Below are positions 31,687 to 44,625 of a DNA stretch of 64,000 nt, one piece after another (the first letter of the stretch is position 1; every line of letters starts with the position of its first letter). This DNA comes from Pseudomonadota bacterium (GTDB lineage: Bacteria > Pseudomonadota > Gammaproteobacteria > Halothiobacillales > Halothiobacillaceae). The notes under the pieces are model-generated. The model saw only the letters and a program-made list of their open reading frames with translations. It did no database searches and was not told where the DNA came from. The stretch lies in NCBI GenBank assembly GCA_021801265.1, contig JAJYYE010000010.1, positions 481,377 to 545,376 on the forward strand, read 5' to 3'. Made by a program: the position numbers and the translations under genes.

Positions 31687-34443
31687 TCAGGTCAATTTCC
31701 CATGACAGTGCTTGTATTTCTTACCCGAACCACACCAGCACAAATCATTGCGACCCGGCTTGGGCTCAATGCGAATCGGGGCATCCGTTGCTTGAGTTGG
31801 TACCTCCTCAGCAAACTCCTCGACCGAGTCATGCCGCAGTTGCAATTGACTTTCATCAAAATACTGCGCTTCAACCACCTCATCGAGCATCTCATCGAGC
31901 ACGGTTTCACCCGTTACCGGATTTGGGGCTATCGTCAGCCGACTTAAAATTTTAATCACATTTAAATTGAGTTCATCCAGCATCCGGCTAAACATCTCAA
32001 ACGCTTCACGCTTGTATTCCTGCGTGGGGTTTTTCTGCGCGTACCCGCGCAGGCCAATGCTTTGACGCAGGTAATCCATAGCGGCGAGATGCTCTTTCCA
32101 GTGGCTATCCAGCACCTGCAACAAAATGCCCTTTTCAAATTGACGCAGGGCATCGGTACCGACAATCGCCTCCTTAACCGAGTAATCCTCTTCTAGGGTC
32201 TCCAGAATTTTATTGAACAGCGTTTCTGCATGCAGATCTTTATCTGTGGCCAGCCAATCCGCAATGGGCATGTCCTGACCAAAATCTTCGGCCAGAATTT
32301 GGGTTAATCCCGCGACGTCCCATTGCTCTTCCAAGGCTTCGGACGGGACATATTTTGCGAAAAGCTCCGCCACAACATCCCGACGCATCGGCGCAATAAT
32401 GGCGCCGGTATCGGTGGTGGCCATCACGGCACGACGCTGATCGTAAATGACTTTGCGCTGCTCGTTGGCCACGTTGTCATAATCCAGCAAATGTTTGCGT
32501 TGATCGAAGTTATGCCCTTCGACTTTACGCTGGGCATTTTCAATCGCACGCGTCACCCAGGGATGTTCAATCGCTTCACCAGGCTGCATGCCGAGCTTTT
32601 TCATCAATCCGCCCACGCGATCGGAGGCGAACACCCGCATGAGGTTGTCTTCAAGCGACAGGAAAAAGCGGGTAGACCCCGGATCACCCTGCCGCCCAGA
32701 ACGGCCACGCAGCTGATTATCCACCCGGCGAGACTCATGACGCTCGGTGCCAATGACATGCAACCCCCCAGCCGCAATTGCCGCATCGTGGCGTTGTTGC
32801 CACGCTGTTTTGACTTGGATCTTTTCCTCATCCGTTGCCGCTTGCCCCAAAGCCAAGAGTTCTTGCTCGAGATTACCGCCCAACATAATGTCGGTACCAC
32901 GACCCGCCATGTTCGTCGCAATGGTCACGGCGCTGGGGCGACCGGCTTCGGCGATGATTTCTGCCTCACGTTCGTGCTGCTTGGCATTCAATACGTTATG
33001 CGGGATTTTAGCCTGAGTGAGCGCGGACGAAACAATCTCGGACGTTTCAATTGATGCCGTGCCTACAAGCGATGGCTGATTGCGCGCCCGTGCTGCCAGC
33101 ACATCTTTTACAATGGCTTCATATTTTTCAGCTGGTGTCAGGAATACCAAATCGCCCAAATCACTGCGTTGCACGGCACGATTGGTTGGAATCTGCACCA
33201 CTTCAAGGTTGTAAATTTCGGCAAACTCGCGCGCTTCCGTGTCGGCAGTACCGGTCATACCCGACAATTTTTTATAGAGTCGGAAGAAATTCTGGAAGGT
33301 GATCGAAGCCAGGGTTTGGTTTTCAGGCTGAATGGGTAAGCCTTCTTTCGCTTCAACCGCCTGATGGAGCCCTTCGGACCAACGCCGCCCGGCCAAGGTC
33401 CGCCCTGTGAATTCATCCACGATAATCACTTCGTTATCTCGAACAATATATTCGACATTACGGCGATAAATCGTGTGGGCGCGCAAAGCAGCATTTAAGT
33501 GACTGAGCAGCATGATGTTATGCGCATCATAAAGGGATTCACCTTCTGCTAATAACCCGATCTGAATCAAGAGGCTCTCGGCACGCTCGAAACCTTGCTC
33601 GGTCAGAAACACCTGTTTGTTTTTTTCATCCACCGTGAAATCGCCGCGCTCGTCATCCGCGAGCGGGGGCTCATCATCTTTGGGTTCTTCACGCGCTTGT
33701 TTCTTCAGCTCGGGAATCAACCCGTTGATTTTTTGATACGCCTCGGAAGAATCCGCCGCCGGCCCCGAAATAATGAGCGGGGTACGCGCCTCGTCGATCA
33801 GGATCGAATCCACTTCATCGACAATCGCATACACAAGCTCACGCTGCATCACGTTGTCTTGATTAAACGCCATATTATCGCGCAGGTAATCAAAACCCAG
33901 TTCATTGTTCGTGGCGTAAGTCACATCGCAGCGGTACGCATCATACTTGGTACGGGTATCCATATTCGGTACGACAACGCCAATCGACAAACCCAACGCG
34001 TTGTACAGCCGCCCCATCCATTCCGCGTCGCGACGGGCAAGATAATCGTTCACCGTAACCACATGCACGCCCTGACGGGTAAGTGCATTGAGATAAACCG
34101 CCAAAGTGGCGACCAAGGTTTTACCCTCGCCCGTGCGCATTTCAGAAATTTTACCCTGATGCAAGGCCATACCGCCGACCAACTGTACGTCGAAGTGCCG
34201 CATCCCAAGCACGCGCTGACTCATTTCACGGCAAACCGCAAACGCTTCAGGTAACAGCTGATCCAGTGTTTCCCCTTTGTGCCAGCGCTGATAAAACTCA
34301 TCCGTTTTAGCGCGAAGTGCGGCATCGTCGAGGGCTTGCATCTGCGGCTCGAGGTCATTAATTTGCGCAACTCTTTGGCGCATTTGCTTAATCACTCGGT
34401 CATTACGGGTGCCAAAAATCTTTCGGACAAAACTTGCGATCAT
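31687..34443 (-). CDS. secA: Preprotein translocase ATPase SecA
   Basis: Motor ATPase driving proteins through SecYEG. Motifs: [19 protein letters not shown] (Walker A region), [37 protein letters not shown] (DEAD-like Walker B), [43 protein letters not shown], and the C-terminal zinc motif [13 protein letters not shown]. The open frame extends upstream to 34647, but the ATG at 34443 matches the SecA N-terminus ([16 protein letters not shown]) and yields 918 residues. It is divergent from dciA; no secM-like leader was found. Confidence 0.98.
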   Translation of the reverse strand: MIASFVRKIFGTRNDRVIKQMRQRVAQINDLEPQMQALDDAALRAKTDEFYQRWHKGETLDQLLPEAFAVCREMSQRVLGMRHFDVQLVGGMALHQGKISEMRTGEGKTLVATLAVYLNALTRQGVHVVTVNDYLARRDAEWMGRLYNALGLSIGVVVPNMDTRTKYDAYRCDVTYATNNELGFDYLRDNMAFNQDNVMQRELVYAIVDEVDSILIDEARTPLIISGPAADSSEAYQKINGLIPELKKQAREEPKDDEPPLADDERGDFTVDEKNKQVFLTEQGFERAESLLIQIGLLAEGESLYDAHNIMLLSHLNAALRAHTIYRRNVEYIVRDNEVIIVDEFTGRTLAGRRWSEGLHQAVEAKEGLPIQPENQTLASITFQNFFRLYKKLSGMTGTADTEAREFAEIYNLEVVQIPTNRAVQRSDLGDLVFLTPAEKYEAIVKDVLAARARNQPSLVGTASIETSEIVSSALTQAKIPHNVLNAKQHEREAEIIAEAGRPSAVTIATNMAGRGTDIMLGGNLEQELLALGQAATDEEKIQVKTAWQQRHDAAIAAGGLHVIGTERHESRRVDNQLRGRSGRQGDPGSTRFFLSLEDNLMRVFASDRVGGLMKKLGMQPGEAIEHPWVTRAIENAQRKVEGHNFDQRKHLLDYDNVANEQRKVIYDQRRAVMATTDTGAIIAPMRRDVVAELFAKYVPSEALEEQWDVAGLTQILAEDFGQDMPIADWLATDKDLHAETLFNKILETLEEDYSVKEAIVGTDALRQFEKGILLQVLDSHWKEHLAAMDYLRQSIGLRGYAQKNPTQEYKREAFEMFSRMLDELNLNVIKILSRLTIAPNPVTGETVLDEMLDEVVEAQYFDESQLQLRHDSVEEFAEEVPTQATDAPIRIEPKPGRNDLCWCGSGKKYKHCHGKLT

Positions 34444-34687
34444 GAACAAAACTTTCCGTTGAAGTGGGTAAGAGACGGCGCGAATAAGCGGTGCGACTCC
34501 GAGCGGAACCCGGGCCAATGACCCGAGTCCCAGCAAATAGGATGGAATGGTACGGCAGATGCGGCTGAATTGGTAGGGAAGCGCTGAGACTTTCCGTTGA
34601 CCATTCGGTACATTATCGCTACCACTGCGCTCAGAATAGGCCCACACAACCCATCAAAGCCGTAGACTATCCACTCTAAATGACGAG

Positions 34688-35185
34688 ATGCTGACTGATA
34701 TCACCATGAAACCAACTATTTATGCCGCCATGAAGCCATTCGCCGAGCGCGCGGGGCAAATACGCATGTTCGACTTCCTGTTACACGAGGTGGTTCCGAA
34801 AGCCATGGCAGGCCGGATTCACGTCCTGAATGTGCGCGATGGGATTTTAGTGCTTGGCGTCGATCACGCAGCGATGGCGACACAGATACGGTTTCAGTCA
34901 CCTCAATGGCTGATCCAATTAAATACCGTCGCTCAGAAGGAACGGGGATTGCCGATACTGACGTCCGTTGAAACCCGCATTGCCACCGATGCGCCTCAAA
35001 AAAAAGCGCCTAAAGTTCATCGTGAACTCGGCGCGAGCACCCGCGAATTATTAATGGAAATGGCGACGCATGAGACGGACGATCATCTGGCGCAGACTCT
35101 GCGCAGGCTCGCGCACACGGGCCAGATCGGTAAGGGAACGGGACGAGAAAGCCATGCGGGGGATTCCGAGGAAGCGTCGGGCTAA
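34688..35185 (+). CDS. dciA: DciA family (DUF721) replicative-helicase loader candidate
   Basis: The N-terminal 95 residues fit the DUF721 (DciA) fold (LLHEVVPKAMAGRIHVLNVRDG, LVLGVDHAAMATQIRFQSPQW), with a variable C-terminal tail. DciA proteins interact with and help load DnaB in bacteria lacking DnaC-type loaders. The position between lpxC and secA is the usual gammaproteobacterial place for this gene. 165 residues from ATG 34688, or 159 from the ATG at 34706; both ribosome binding sites are weak. It is divergent from secA and convergent with lpxC. Confidence 0.85.
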   Translation: MLTDITMKPTIYAAMKPFAERAGQIRMFDFLLHEVVPKAMAGRIHVLNVRDGILVLGVDHAAMATQIRFQSPQWLIQLNTVAQKERGLPILTSVETRIATDAPQKKAPKVHRELGASTRELLMEMATHETDDHLAQTLRRLAHTGQIGKGTGRESHAGDSEEASG

Positions 35186-35247
35186 ATTCACGGCGCGCCT
35201 ACCTTAACCGGCTGGTGGAAAACCATTGCGTTCAACGATGCGGCGTG

Positions 35248-35305
35248 AAAAATGGGCCAAAACCCTCATTTGCTCAGTGTAAATTGTAGTTTTACGCCCA
35301 TTTTT
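35248..35305. terminator. Possible bidirectional terminator between dciA and lpxC
   Basis: AAAAATGGGC (35248-35257) is complementary to GCCCATTTTT (35296-35305), separated by 38 bases. It lies between convergent genes, and T runs follow the stem in both directions. The loop is long, so strength is uncertain. Confidence 0.45.
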
Positions 35306-35346
35306 GCCTTACCGCCCCGATACTCATGACGTTTTTCATCACCCGG

Positions 35347-36264
35347 TTACTCAGCCATCTGCGCGACTGGCCGAGCAAAGGTGACCGGGGGCAATTCTTC
35401 ACGTTCAAATGTGATGCGTTCAAAGGCGTCGGGCTGAGATAGCAAAGAGCGGAGCAATTGGTTATTGAGGTAATGGCCTGATTTGTGGCCGGTAAAAGCA
35501 CCAATCACACTGCATCCCAGTAAATACAAGTCACCAATCGCATCCAGAATTTTGTGCTTCACAAATTCATCGCCATAGCGCAAACCATCTTCGTTCAAAA
35601 TATGCGAATCGCCCACCACAATGGCATTGTCCACGCTACCGCCCAGGGCTAAATTGCGTTGACGCATCATTTCCAAATCGCGCATAAAACCAAAGGTACG
35701 CGCTCGCGCCACTTCCTTCACGAATGTCGTCGAGGAAAAATCAATCTCGGCCAAGCGTGCGGAGTCTTCCAGTGCGGGATGGTTAAAATCGATTGACATC
35801 GCAACCCGAAAGCCATCGTGAGGATCAAAGCGAACCCAACGGTCACCATCAATCACTTCAACCGATTTTAAAATTCGAATGAATTGCTTGGCCGCATCTT
35901 GTTCTTCAATACCCGCAGATTGGATCAAGAACACGAAAGGGCTCGCGCTGCCATCCATAATGGGCATTTCTGGGCCATCAATCTCAACATGGCAATTATC
36001 AATACCCAGTCCCGCAAGGGCCGACATTAGATGCTCAACGGTTGAAATTTTGGCACCGTCTTTAATTAAGGTCGTGGAAAGCTGAGTTTCGCCCACATTA
36101 AACGCATGACCGACAATACTGACCGGTTCCACCAAATCGATCCGATGGAACATAATGCCTGCATTCGGTGCCGCTGGCCGGAGCGTTAAGCGAACCTGCT
36201 CGCCAGTGTGCAACCCAATTCCCGTGGCTCGGATACTATTTCTTAATGTACGCTGATGGATCAA
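35347..36264 (-). CDS. lpxC: UDP-3-O-acyl-N-acetylglucosamine deacetylase
   Basis: Zinc enzyme for the first committed step of lipid A synthesis. Zinc ligands and motifs are seen in [42 protein letters not shown] and [19 protein letters not shown], plus [13 protein letters not shown]. No ATG fits. A TTG at 36264 gives [21 protein letters not shown], which aligns with the E. coli N-terminus and exactly 305 residues; GGGGC lies eight bases upstream. A rare start codon could limit its synthesis, in keeping with the tight control of LpxC in other bacteria. Confidence 0.95.
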   Translation of the reverse strand: MIHQRTLRNSIRATGIGLHTGEQVRLTLRPAAPNAGIMFHRIDLVEPVSIVGHAFNVGETQLSTTLIKDGAKISTVEHLMSALAGLGIDNCHVEIDGPEMPIMDGSASPFVFLIQSAGIEEQDAAKQFIRILKSVEVIDGDRWVRFDPHDGFRVAMSIDFNHPALEDSARLAEIDFSSTTFVKEVARARTFGFMRDLEMMRQRNLALGGSVDNAIVVGDSHILNEDGLRYGDEFVKHKILDAIGDLYLLGCSVIGAFTGHKSGHYLNNQLLRSLLSQPDAFERITFEREELPPVTFARPVAQMAE

Positions 36265-36771
36265 GGTGATGCCCCATGACAAAATTATGTCGAGATTATC
36301 GCACGGACAACCTGGGACATGAATGCCTGAATTTGCTAATGCCTTAAAAATAAGTCTTATGAATGAAAAATTCGATTAATCAGTAACGGGACTTAAGAAA
36401 AGCAAGTGCCTTGAGGGATCGCTGACCAACGCCCTCGTGCAACGCGAAGCGGGTGAAGCCCGTCGAGTTACTGAACCAAAGGGCTCAAAATGAGGCAGCG
36501 GCCGCCGGTCGTAATGATTGTTGGGCTGCACCCCTTCGAGAGGGGGCTTTGAGGGCGATCTGCAGTGTTGCAAAGCAAAGTGAATAGAATGAACCATTCC
36601 CTACACTGTACGGGCTGACCACCACAGCCTCGCGATCCTTGCAGCTCATTCCTCAACGTTCCGGCTTGGCCACGACGGCGCTGATCAGAGGTCCCTGGCA
36701 GCCTGTCGAACATAAAAAAACCCCCATTCAATCTTAATTAAATGGGGGCTGCTTTAACGCGAAGCGACTGA
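36265..36771. other. About 500-base intergenic region upstream of lpxC, unassigned
   Basis: No recognised gene. The part 36376-36712 is GC-rich, with short inverted repeats such as CGGGTGAAGCCCG near 36448 and CCCCTTCGAGAGGGG near 36531. It contains two overlapping minus-strand frames (36376-36597 and 36468-36731) without recognisable motifs or good ribosome binding sites. Composition and structure suggest a mobile-repeat relic or a structured transcript rather than coding DNA. The AT-rich 80 bases next to lpxC probably hold its promoter. Confidence 0.4.
36714..36748 (-). terminator. Rho-independent terminator of htpG
   Basis: On the minus strand CCCCCATT pairs with AATGGGGG (8 bp) and is followed by seven T. 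It lies 24 bases beyond the htpG stop. Confidence 0.88.
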
Positions 36772-38655
36772 CTAGACTAAAAGTCGATTCAAGCGTGTAA
36801 CAAAATCTGCCGCATCACTTAAGTGGCCACCTTCAGCCAGCGTCGCCTGCCCCAGCAACACCCGCGCAATATCCTCAAATCGCAACTCATCGGACTCTGA
36901 TGCGGCCCGCTGCAGCAACTGATGCTGTGGGTTGATTTCCAAAATAGGCTTCACCGTTGGCGCGGCCTGACCTGCTTCTTTGAGCAATCGCTGCAAATGC
37001 AGACTCATTTCCTCTTCGGAGGTGACCAGGCAGGCGGGTGAATCGACCAAACGTTTGGAGATGCGCACATCATCCACCAAATCCACCAAAACTTTTTTAA
37101 GCCGTTCAACCAAGGCATCTTGGGTTTCTTTGGCATCAGGTGCGGCCTCTTCCGCGTCATCATCCAAAGATACTTCTGCACGTGTCACGGATTTAAGTTT
37201 CTTACCAGAAAATTCGGTGAGTTGTGACATGAGCCACTCATCAATCCGATCAGACAACAACAACACCTCGATACCTTTTTTACGGAAAATTTCAAGGTGC
37301 GGCGATGCCAGTGCGGCCGAGTACGAGTCGGCTATGATGTAGTAAATCTCATCCTGACCTTCCGGCAAGCGACTGATGGCATCCTTGAGGCCCACCGATG
37401 GCGTATCAACGCCCGTATGGGTTGAGGCAAAGCGCAGCAAACCTGCAATCTGCTCACGGTTGGCAAAATCTTCACCCACACCTTCTTTAAGCACCTGACC
37501 AAACGTACCCCAGAATTTGGCGTATTTTTCCGGTTCATTGTTGGCCATTTGCTCAAGCGTGCTCAGCACGCGCTTAACCGAACCTTGACGAATCGTGTCC
37601 AAAACCCGATTCGATTGCAAAATTTCACGCGACACATTCAGGGGCAAATCGGCCGAATCAATCACCCCGCGCACAAAGCGCAAATAGCGGGGCATGAGTT
37701 TTTCGGCATCGTCCATAATAAAGACGCGCTTGACATACAGCTTGATGCCTTGCTTGGTTTCCCGATCCCAAAGATCGAACGGTGCGCGGGCAGGCAGGTA
37801 GAGGAGTGAGGTGTATTCAGTTTTGCCTTCCACCCGATTATGAGACCAAGCCAGCGGCGCTTCCCAGTCGTGCCCAACGTGTTTGTAAAACTCGGTATAT
37901 TCCTCGTCCGTGATTTCAGCCTTGGGTCGAACCCACAGTGCCTGGGCATCATTGACACGCTCCCAGACGACTTCCGGCAGGCTTTCTGCCTCGACATCAT
38001 CAGAGGCAGGCGTAGATTCCTTGAGCATCTCCACGGGGAAGGTAATATGATCGGAATATTTACGAATCACCGAACGCAGGCGCCAGTCATTTGCGAAGTC
38101 CGCATGGTCTTCCCGCAGCTTCATCACAATAGTCGTGCCCCGCTCTGGCGACTCGACCGTTTCCAGGGTGTACTCTCCTTCACCGCGGGAAGTCCAGCGC
38201 ACACCGTGCTCCGCGCCCATACCCGCACGACGGGTGGTCAAAGTCACTTCATCGGCCACGATAAATGCAGAATAAAACCCGACACCGAACTGACCGATTT
38301 GCTGCAGATCTTTAGATTGATCTCGCCCCAGTTTTTGAATAAAGGCCTTGGTGCCCGAACGCGCAATCGTGCCGATGTTTTCAATCACTTCATCGCGATT
38401 CATACCAATGCCATTGTCTTGAATCGTGACCGTTTTCGCAGCTTCATCAAAACTCACGCGAATATGCAAGGATTCATCGCCTTCATACAGCGCATCATCG
38501 GAAACCGCCTCAAATCGAAGTTTGTCGCAAGCATCCGATGCGTTCGAAACCAGTTCCCGTAAAAATATTTCGGGGTTGGAATACAGCGAATGGATCATGA
38601 GCTGCAAGAGCTCTTTTACTTCGGTTTGAAAACCCCGGACTTCTGGCTGACTCAT
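36772..38655 (-). CDS. htpG: Hsp90 chaperone HtpG
   Basis: ATP-dependent dimeric chaperone. The N-terminal GHKL nucleotide fold shows [36 protein letters not shown] and [16 protein letters not shown]. The middle domain has [20 protein letters not shown] and [12 protein letters not shown], followed by the C-terminal dimerisation part. 627 residues. GGAG lies eleven bases before ATG 38655. It is a single-gene unit with its own terminator and a probable sigma-32 promoter overlapping the terminator hairpin of the rpsP operon. Confidence 0.98.
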   Translation of the reverse strand: MSQPEVRGFQTEVKELLQLMIHSLYSNPEIFLRELVSNASDACDKLRFEAVSDDALYEGDESLHIRVSFDEAAKTVTIQDNGIGMNRDEVIENIGTIARSGTKAFIQKLGRDQSKDLQQIGQFGVGFYSAFIVADEVTLTTRRAGMGAEHGVRWTSRGEGEYTLETVESPERGTTIVMKLREDHADFANDWRLRSVIRKYSDHITFPVEMLKESTPASDDVEAESLPEVVWERVNDAQALWVRPKAEITDEEYTEFYKHVGHDWEAPLAWSHNRVEGKTEYTSLLYLPARAPFDLWDRETKQGIKLYVKRVFIMDDAEKLMPRYLRFVRGVIDSADLPLNVSREILQSNRVLDTIRQGSVKRVLSTLEQMANNEPEKYAKFWGTFGQVLKEGVGEDFANREQIAGLLRFASTHTGVDTPSVGLKDAISRLPEGQDEIYYIIADSYSAALASPHLEIFRKKGIEVLLLSDRIDEWLMSQLTEFSGKKLKSVTRAEVSLDDDAEEAAPDAKETQDALVERLKKVLVDLVDDVRISKRLVDSPACLVTSEEEMSLHLQRLLKEAGQAAPTVKPILEINPQHQLLQRAASESDELRFEDIARVLLGQATLAEGGHLSDAADFVTRLNRLLV

Positions 38656-38687
38656 AGTTCACGCGTCTCCATCAAAAATAAAAGTCA

Positions 38688-38727
38688 AAAAAACACCCCT
38701 GCGTCTTATGGACGCAGGGGTGTTTTT
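38688..38727 (-). terminator. Strong terminator of the rpsP-rimM-trmD-rplS operon
   Basis: AAACACCCCTGCGTC pairs with GACGCAGGGGTGTTT (15 bp, five-base loop) and has T or A runs on both sides, so it works in both directions. It lies 63 bases past rplS. Confidence 0.93.
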
Positions 38728-38731
38728 CAAG
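38706..38731 (-). promoter_or_regulatory. Probable sigma-32 heat-shock promoter of htpG inside the terminator hairpin
   Basis: On the minus strand CCCTTGAAA carries a perfect CTTGAAA -35 at 38731-38725. After 11 bases comes GTCCATAA (38713-38706), resembling the CCCCATNT -10. The match at -10 is partial. The distance to the htpG start is about 50 bases, and the promoter lies within the upstream terminator stem. Confidence 0.55.
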
Positions 38732-38790
38732 GGTTCGGCGTAAATAGATCTCGATTATCGGTACAAAACCCACAACCGAGACTAAAAAAT

Positions 38791-39138
38791 TTAGCCCAAT
38801 TTTTCGCGAATACGCGCTTTCTTGCCAGTCAAGCCGCGCAGGAAATACAGTTTGGCGCGACGCACATCGCCCCGACGCTTCACTTCAATTGAGCCGATAG
38901 CCGTACTATACGTCTGGAATACACGTTCCAAACCTTCGCCATTGGAGATTTTGCGTACGGTGAATGCAGAATTGAGGCCGCGATTACGCTTGGCAATCAC
39001 AACACCCTCAAAGGCCTGCAAACGCTCGCGGTCGCCTTCCTTAACTTTAACTTGTACAACAACGGTGTCTCCCGGGCCAAACACCGGGATAACACGGTTC
39101 ATTTGCTCGGCTTCGAGCGCTTGAATGATCTTACTCAT
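38791..39138 (-). CDS. rplS: 50S ribosomal protein L19
   Basis: Structural protein at the 30S-50S interface. Family sequence is clear: [65 protein letters not shown] and the C-terminal [17 protein letters not shown] 39138 gives 115 residues, the length of the E. coli protein; a GTG one codon upstream is in frame. The start overlaps the end of trmD by eight bases, so it is translationally coupled, as the last gene of rpsP-rimM-trmD-rplS. Confidence 0.98.
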   Translation of the reverse strand: MSKIIQALEAEQMNRVIPVFGPGDTVVVQVKVKEGDRERLQAFEGVVIAKRNRGLNSAFTVRKISNGEGLERVFQTYSTAIGSIEVKRRGDVRRAKLYFLRGLTGKKARIREKLG

Positions 39139-39901
39139 CACTTAACCTACCTAACTTATCGTTCGTTTCGGCAGCATGCTGCCATTCTGCCGTCAATAAT
39201 GCCCGAGCCCGTTCATCGAGCCCGTGCTCATAAAAAAGATCCGGCCTTACCCGCGCCGTACCTGATAACCGTTGCTGCATTCGCCATTCATCAATGGCAC
39301 GGTGATTACCCGAACGCAACACCAAAGGAACCTCATGGCCTTGCCACTGGTCTGGCCGCGTGTAATGAGGATGGTCAAGCAAATCCGTTTCAAACGAATC
39401 CTGCACAACCGATTCCGCATCACCCAGCACGCCCGGAAGGCGACGTGCGATGGCATCAATCACCACCATTGCCCCGAGCTCCCCACCCGATAACACGTAA
39501 TCGCCGATCGATAACTGCTCATCGACCAGCACATCCACCACACGCTGATCGATGCCTTCGTAGCGACCACACACCAGGATTAGCGCAGGCAATTCCGCCA
39601 GCGCCTGGACCTTGGCTCGGTTCAAACGCCCCCCTTGCGGCGACATCAACACCACACGAGCATTAGGCGCACTTGCCTTCGCTGCATCAATTGCCAGAGA
39701 CAAGGTCTCGGGAATCATCAACATACCCGGCCCACCCCCAAACGGGCGATCGTCGACCGTGCGGTGCCGATTGGTTGCAAAATCGCGCGGTGAAAACGTA
39801 CTCAACACCAAAGCGCCCTGTTCAAGGGCAATGCGCGGAATCCCGCTTTCACCGACAGCAACCACCAACTCAGGAAACAGTGTAACGACCGCGATGTTCA
39901 T
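39131..39901 (-). CDS. trmD: tRNA (guanine37-N1)-methyltransferase
   Basis: SPOUT enzyme that methylates G37 next to the anticodon and prevents frameshifts. Motifs: [49 protein letters not shown] and [13 protein letters not shown]. 256 residues. It lies between rimM and rplS in the conserved operon order; it starts 24 bases after rimM and overlaps rplS. Confidence 0.98.
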   Translation of the reverse strand: MNIAVVTLFPELVVAVGESGIPRIALEQGALVLSTFSPRDFATNRHRTVDDRPFGGGPGMLMIPETLSLAIDAAKASAPNARVVLMSPQGGRLNRAKVQALAELPALILVCGRYEGIDQRVVDVLVDEQLSIGDYVLSGGELGAMVVIDAIARRLPGVLGDAESVVQDSFETDLLDHPHYTRPDQWQGHEVPLVLRSGNHRAIDEWRMQQRLSGTARVRPDLFYEHGLDERARALLTAEWQHAAETNDKLGRLSDE

Positions 39902-39925
39902 AAACCCGTTTTCACGGTCAGTGAC

Positions 39926-40471
39926 CTAAAATTCCGGATCCCAGTCAACAGTGATTACGCGACGGGGGAGATCAATCGCAATCAGAACGGTGTCCGGGAT
40001 GAAGGGAATCAGTCGCTCACGCTTCTCGCCATCCGTGCTTTGCACGACCAAAACATCATTCGCGCCGGTTTCGATGAGTTCTTGCACCACGCCAAATAAC
40101 TGACCAGAAACATGGACCACTTGGCAACCGACCAAGTCACGCCAGTAATACTCACCCTCGGCGGGCTTGGGGAACGCCTGCACCGGAACCCAAATCTGCG
40201 CCCCCGTCAGTGCTTCGGCCTGGGTGCGATTGTCTACGCCCTGTAACTTCGCCACGATACCGTTGCTCTGACTGGCGAAGGTCGCCACCTTCATCCATAG
40301 ACCCTGCAGGCCAGCGGCACCCCCCTGAGGCACCACAAACCATTCTCGGTACTGGGTAATGCCATCAATAGGGCGAGTGTATGAGGTTACCCAACACCAC
40401 CCTTTGATTCCAAACGCCCGGCCAAACGTTCCGACCACTACCGATTCGGCAGGATTGGGCGGATTTTTCAC
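39926..40471 (-). CDS. rimM: 16S rRNA processing protein RimM
   Basis: Assembly factor for the 30S head. The N-terminal RimM domain begins VVVGTFGRAFGIKGWCWV. The C-terminal PRC-barrel contains GEYYWRDLVGCQV, ELIETGANDVLVVQ, LIPFIPDTVLIAIDLPRRVI and ends VDWDPEF. 181 residues. The start is GTG at 40471, six bases after the rpsP stop; no ATG fits. Coupled translation from rpsP is likely. Confidence 0.96.
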   Translation of the reverse strand: MKNPPNPAESVVVGTFGRAFGIKGWCWVTSYTRPIDGITQYREWFVVPQGGAAGLQGLWMKVATFASQSNGIVAKLQGVDNRTQAEALTGAQIWVPVQAFPKPAEGEYYWRDLVGCQVVHVSGQLFGVVQELIETGANDVLVVQSTDGEKRERLIPFIPDTVLIAIDLPRRVITVDWDPEF

Positions 40472-40477
40472 GATAAC

Positions 40478-40738
40478 TTAAGCAGCAACGGCTTGTTTGT
40501 TGCTTTCACGAATCAAAGCAGCAACGCGATCACTGGGTTGCGCACCCTGGCTAACCCAGTGCTGCAGTCGCTCGGCATTGATTTGCAAACGAACTTCGGC
40601 GCCCCGGGCGACCGGGTTGAAAAACCCGACACGCTCAATATACGCACCGCTATCGCGCGCATGGCGCTTATCGGTGACTACCAAATGATAGAACGGACGC
40701 TTCTTGGCGCCGGTGCGGGCTAAACGGATTGATACCAT
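40478..40738 (-). CDS. rpsP: 30S ribosomal protein S16
   Basis: Small-subunit protein; the N-terminus [20 protein letters not shown] and the motif [15 protein letters not shown] are diagnostic. 86 residues. AGGA lies eleven bases before ATG 40738. It is the first gene of the rpsP-rimM-trmD-rplS operon. The 169-base AT-rich gap to purA should contain the operon promoter; a TAAAAT -10-like hexamer is present there, but no convincing -35. Confidence 0.98.
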   Translation of the reverse strand: MVSIRLARTGAKKRPFYHLVVTDKRHARDSGAYIERVGFFNPVARGAEVRLQINAERLQHWVSQGAQPSDRVAALIRESNKQAVAA

Positions 40739-40907
40739 GGGTCAAATTATCCTGTGTTTCGGTGCGGCCTGTTTTACAGTACGAAAAACTCACCACGCCT
40801 TTCAAAATTCAAGGCGCATGATTTTACTTAAGTTTTCAGAAAAATAAAGTATTGCGTGAAAAAAATACCTGAGTCACGCTTTTTACCTGGGTCAATTAAC
40901 GCATCGC

Positions 40908-43395
<2,488 letters not shown>

Positions 43396-43468
43396 ATAAC
43401 TTCCTGAAACTCAAATCATTTTTGATAGCGCAAGCCTATATTAAACAGGCAGTTGCAATCGCCAGCCA

Positions 43469-43501
43469 CAAAAAATCCAAGCAGGCAACACCCGCTTGGA
43501 T
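43469..43501 (-). terminator. Rho-independent terminator of the hflK-hflC-DUF2065 operon
   Basis: On the minus strand ATCCAAGC pairs with GCTTGGAT, extended by inner pairs, and is followed by six T. It lies just after the DUF2065 stop and before hisZ. Confidence 0.85.
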
Positions 43502-43511
43502 CAGATATTAC

Positions 43512-43700
43512 TTAGTGGTGCGCGAAAAAGACGAGCGCCGCACCAATCAGAAGAACGACCAAAGCTCCCCCACGCAAGGTCTTGTCTGGCGTTTGGGCCA
43601 ATTGCATGGCCGCCTGACGATAGCCCTTGGGACTCACGAAAGGCAGCATGGCTTCAATAATCAAAACAAGTCCCAATACCTGAAGCCATTGACCATCCAC
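43512..43700 (-). CDS. DUF2065 (YjeT-like) small inner-membrane protein
   Basis: A 62-residue protein with two hydrophobic helices (LQVLGLVLIIEAMLPFVSP and GGALVVLLIGAALVFFAHH) joined by a short polar loop containing GYRQAAMQLAQTPDKTLR, the DUF2065 pattern. Function is unknown. The start is GTG at 43700 with GGGGT upstream; no ATG is available. It directly follows hflC and precedes hisZ, the usual location of this family. Confidence 0.85.
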   Translation of the reverse strand: MDGQWLQVLGLVLIIEAMLPFVSPKGYRQAAMQLAQTPDKTLRGGALVVLLIGAALVFFAHH

Positions 43701-43743
43701 AATTTACCCCACTTGGTTCGGCTTTATTGACCAAAACGCACCC

Positions 43744-44625
43744 TTACTGCTTTGCGCTCGGCTCGTTAGGGCTACGGAAATACCGGAAAAACGGGCTGCT
43801 GGGATTCAATACGAAGGTGTCTCCGCCATTGCCGAATGCTTGCTTGTAGGCCTCAAGACTGCGGTAAAACGCGAAAAACTTCGGATCCTGCCCATAGGCT
43901 TTGGCATAGGTCGCTGCCGCCTCGGCATCACCAGCGCCGCGAATTTCGGCGGCTTGACGATTGGCCTCGGCTAAAATCACATCCCGCTGACGGTCGGCGT
44001 CTGACGTAATTTTCTTGGCCTGCTCTTCCCCGCGTGAACGAATGGATTGCGCCACGGCAAACCGCTCTTTTTCCATCCGGGAATAGACTGATTTACGCAC
44101 TTCCTGAGGCAGCTCAATTTGCATAATGCGCACATCGCTGATTTTAATACCCAAGCCTTGCATATCCCGGTTGGTGGTTTCAATCACATTGCGCATGAAT
44201 TGGTCCCGATCACCGGACACCACTTCGTTGACCGTGCGGCTGGAGATCTGGCTCTTCATGGCATCCCGCACGATTTGATCCATCCGGTTCATGGCAATCC
44301 GCTCTTCGCCGCGCGTGGCCCTATAGAAATCTGCCGCATTCACGATTTGCCACTTAATGTAGTAATCCACCACCAGGTTTTTCTTTTCGCTGGTTAAAAA
44401 TCGCTCTGGCTGGGAGGTCATGGTCAATACCCGCTTATCAAACAGCTTCACCGTGTTGATAAAAGGCAATTTGAGATGCAGGCCAGGTTGAAAACTGTCT
44501 TTGATAATTTCACCCAACCGGAACTCCAGCGCCGTTTGGTATTGTTTAACTTGGAATGTCGCGGTGGCAAACAAAAATACAACCACGGCGATGACGGGTA
44601 AAACCATCCGATTAATCATATTCAT
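43744..44625 (-). CDS. hflC: HflC, SPFH modulator of the FtsH protease
   Basis: Inner-membrane protein forming the HflKC complex around FtsH. One N-terminal transmembrane segment (about residues 7-24) is followed by the SPFH domain (QYQTALEFRLGEIIKD, PGLHLKLPFINTVKLFDKR) and a coiled-coil Ala/Glu/Arg region containing RGEEQAKKITSDADRQRDVI. 293 residues. It overlaps hflK by four bases (ATGA). A shift to the SFFRYFRSP C-terminus is typical of HflC. Confidence 0.96.
   Translation of the reverse strand: MNMINRMVLPVIAVVVFLFATATFQVKQYQTALEFRLGEIIKDSFQPGLHLKLPFINTVKLFDKRVLTMTSQPERFLTSEKKNLVVDYYIKWQIVNAADFYRATRGEERIAMNRMDQIVRDAMKSQISSRTVNEVVSGDRDQFMRNVIETTNRDMQGLGIKISDVRIMQIELPQEVRKSVYSRMEKERFAVAQSIRSRGEEQAKKITSDADRQRDVILAEANRQAAEIRGAGDAEAAATYAKAYGQDPKFFAFYRSLEAYKQAFGNGGDTFVLNPSSPFFRYFRSPNEPSAKQ

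Noticed and set aside
36468..36731. 87-residue minus-strand frame near the htpG terminator
   Set aside because: Its start lies in the terminator hairpin and no protein-like pattern is present.
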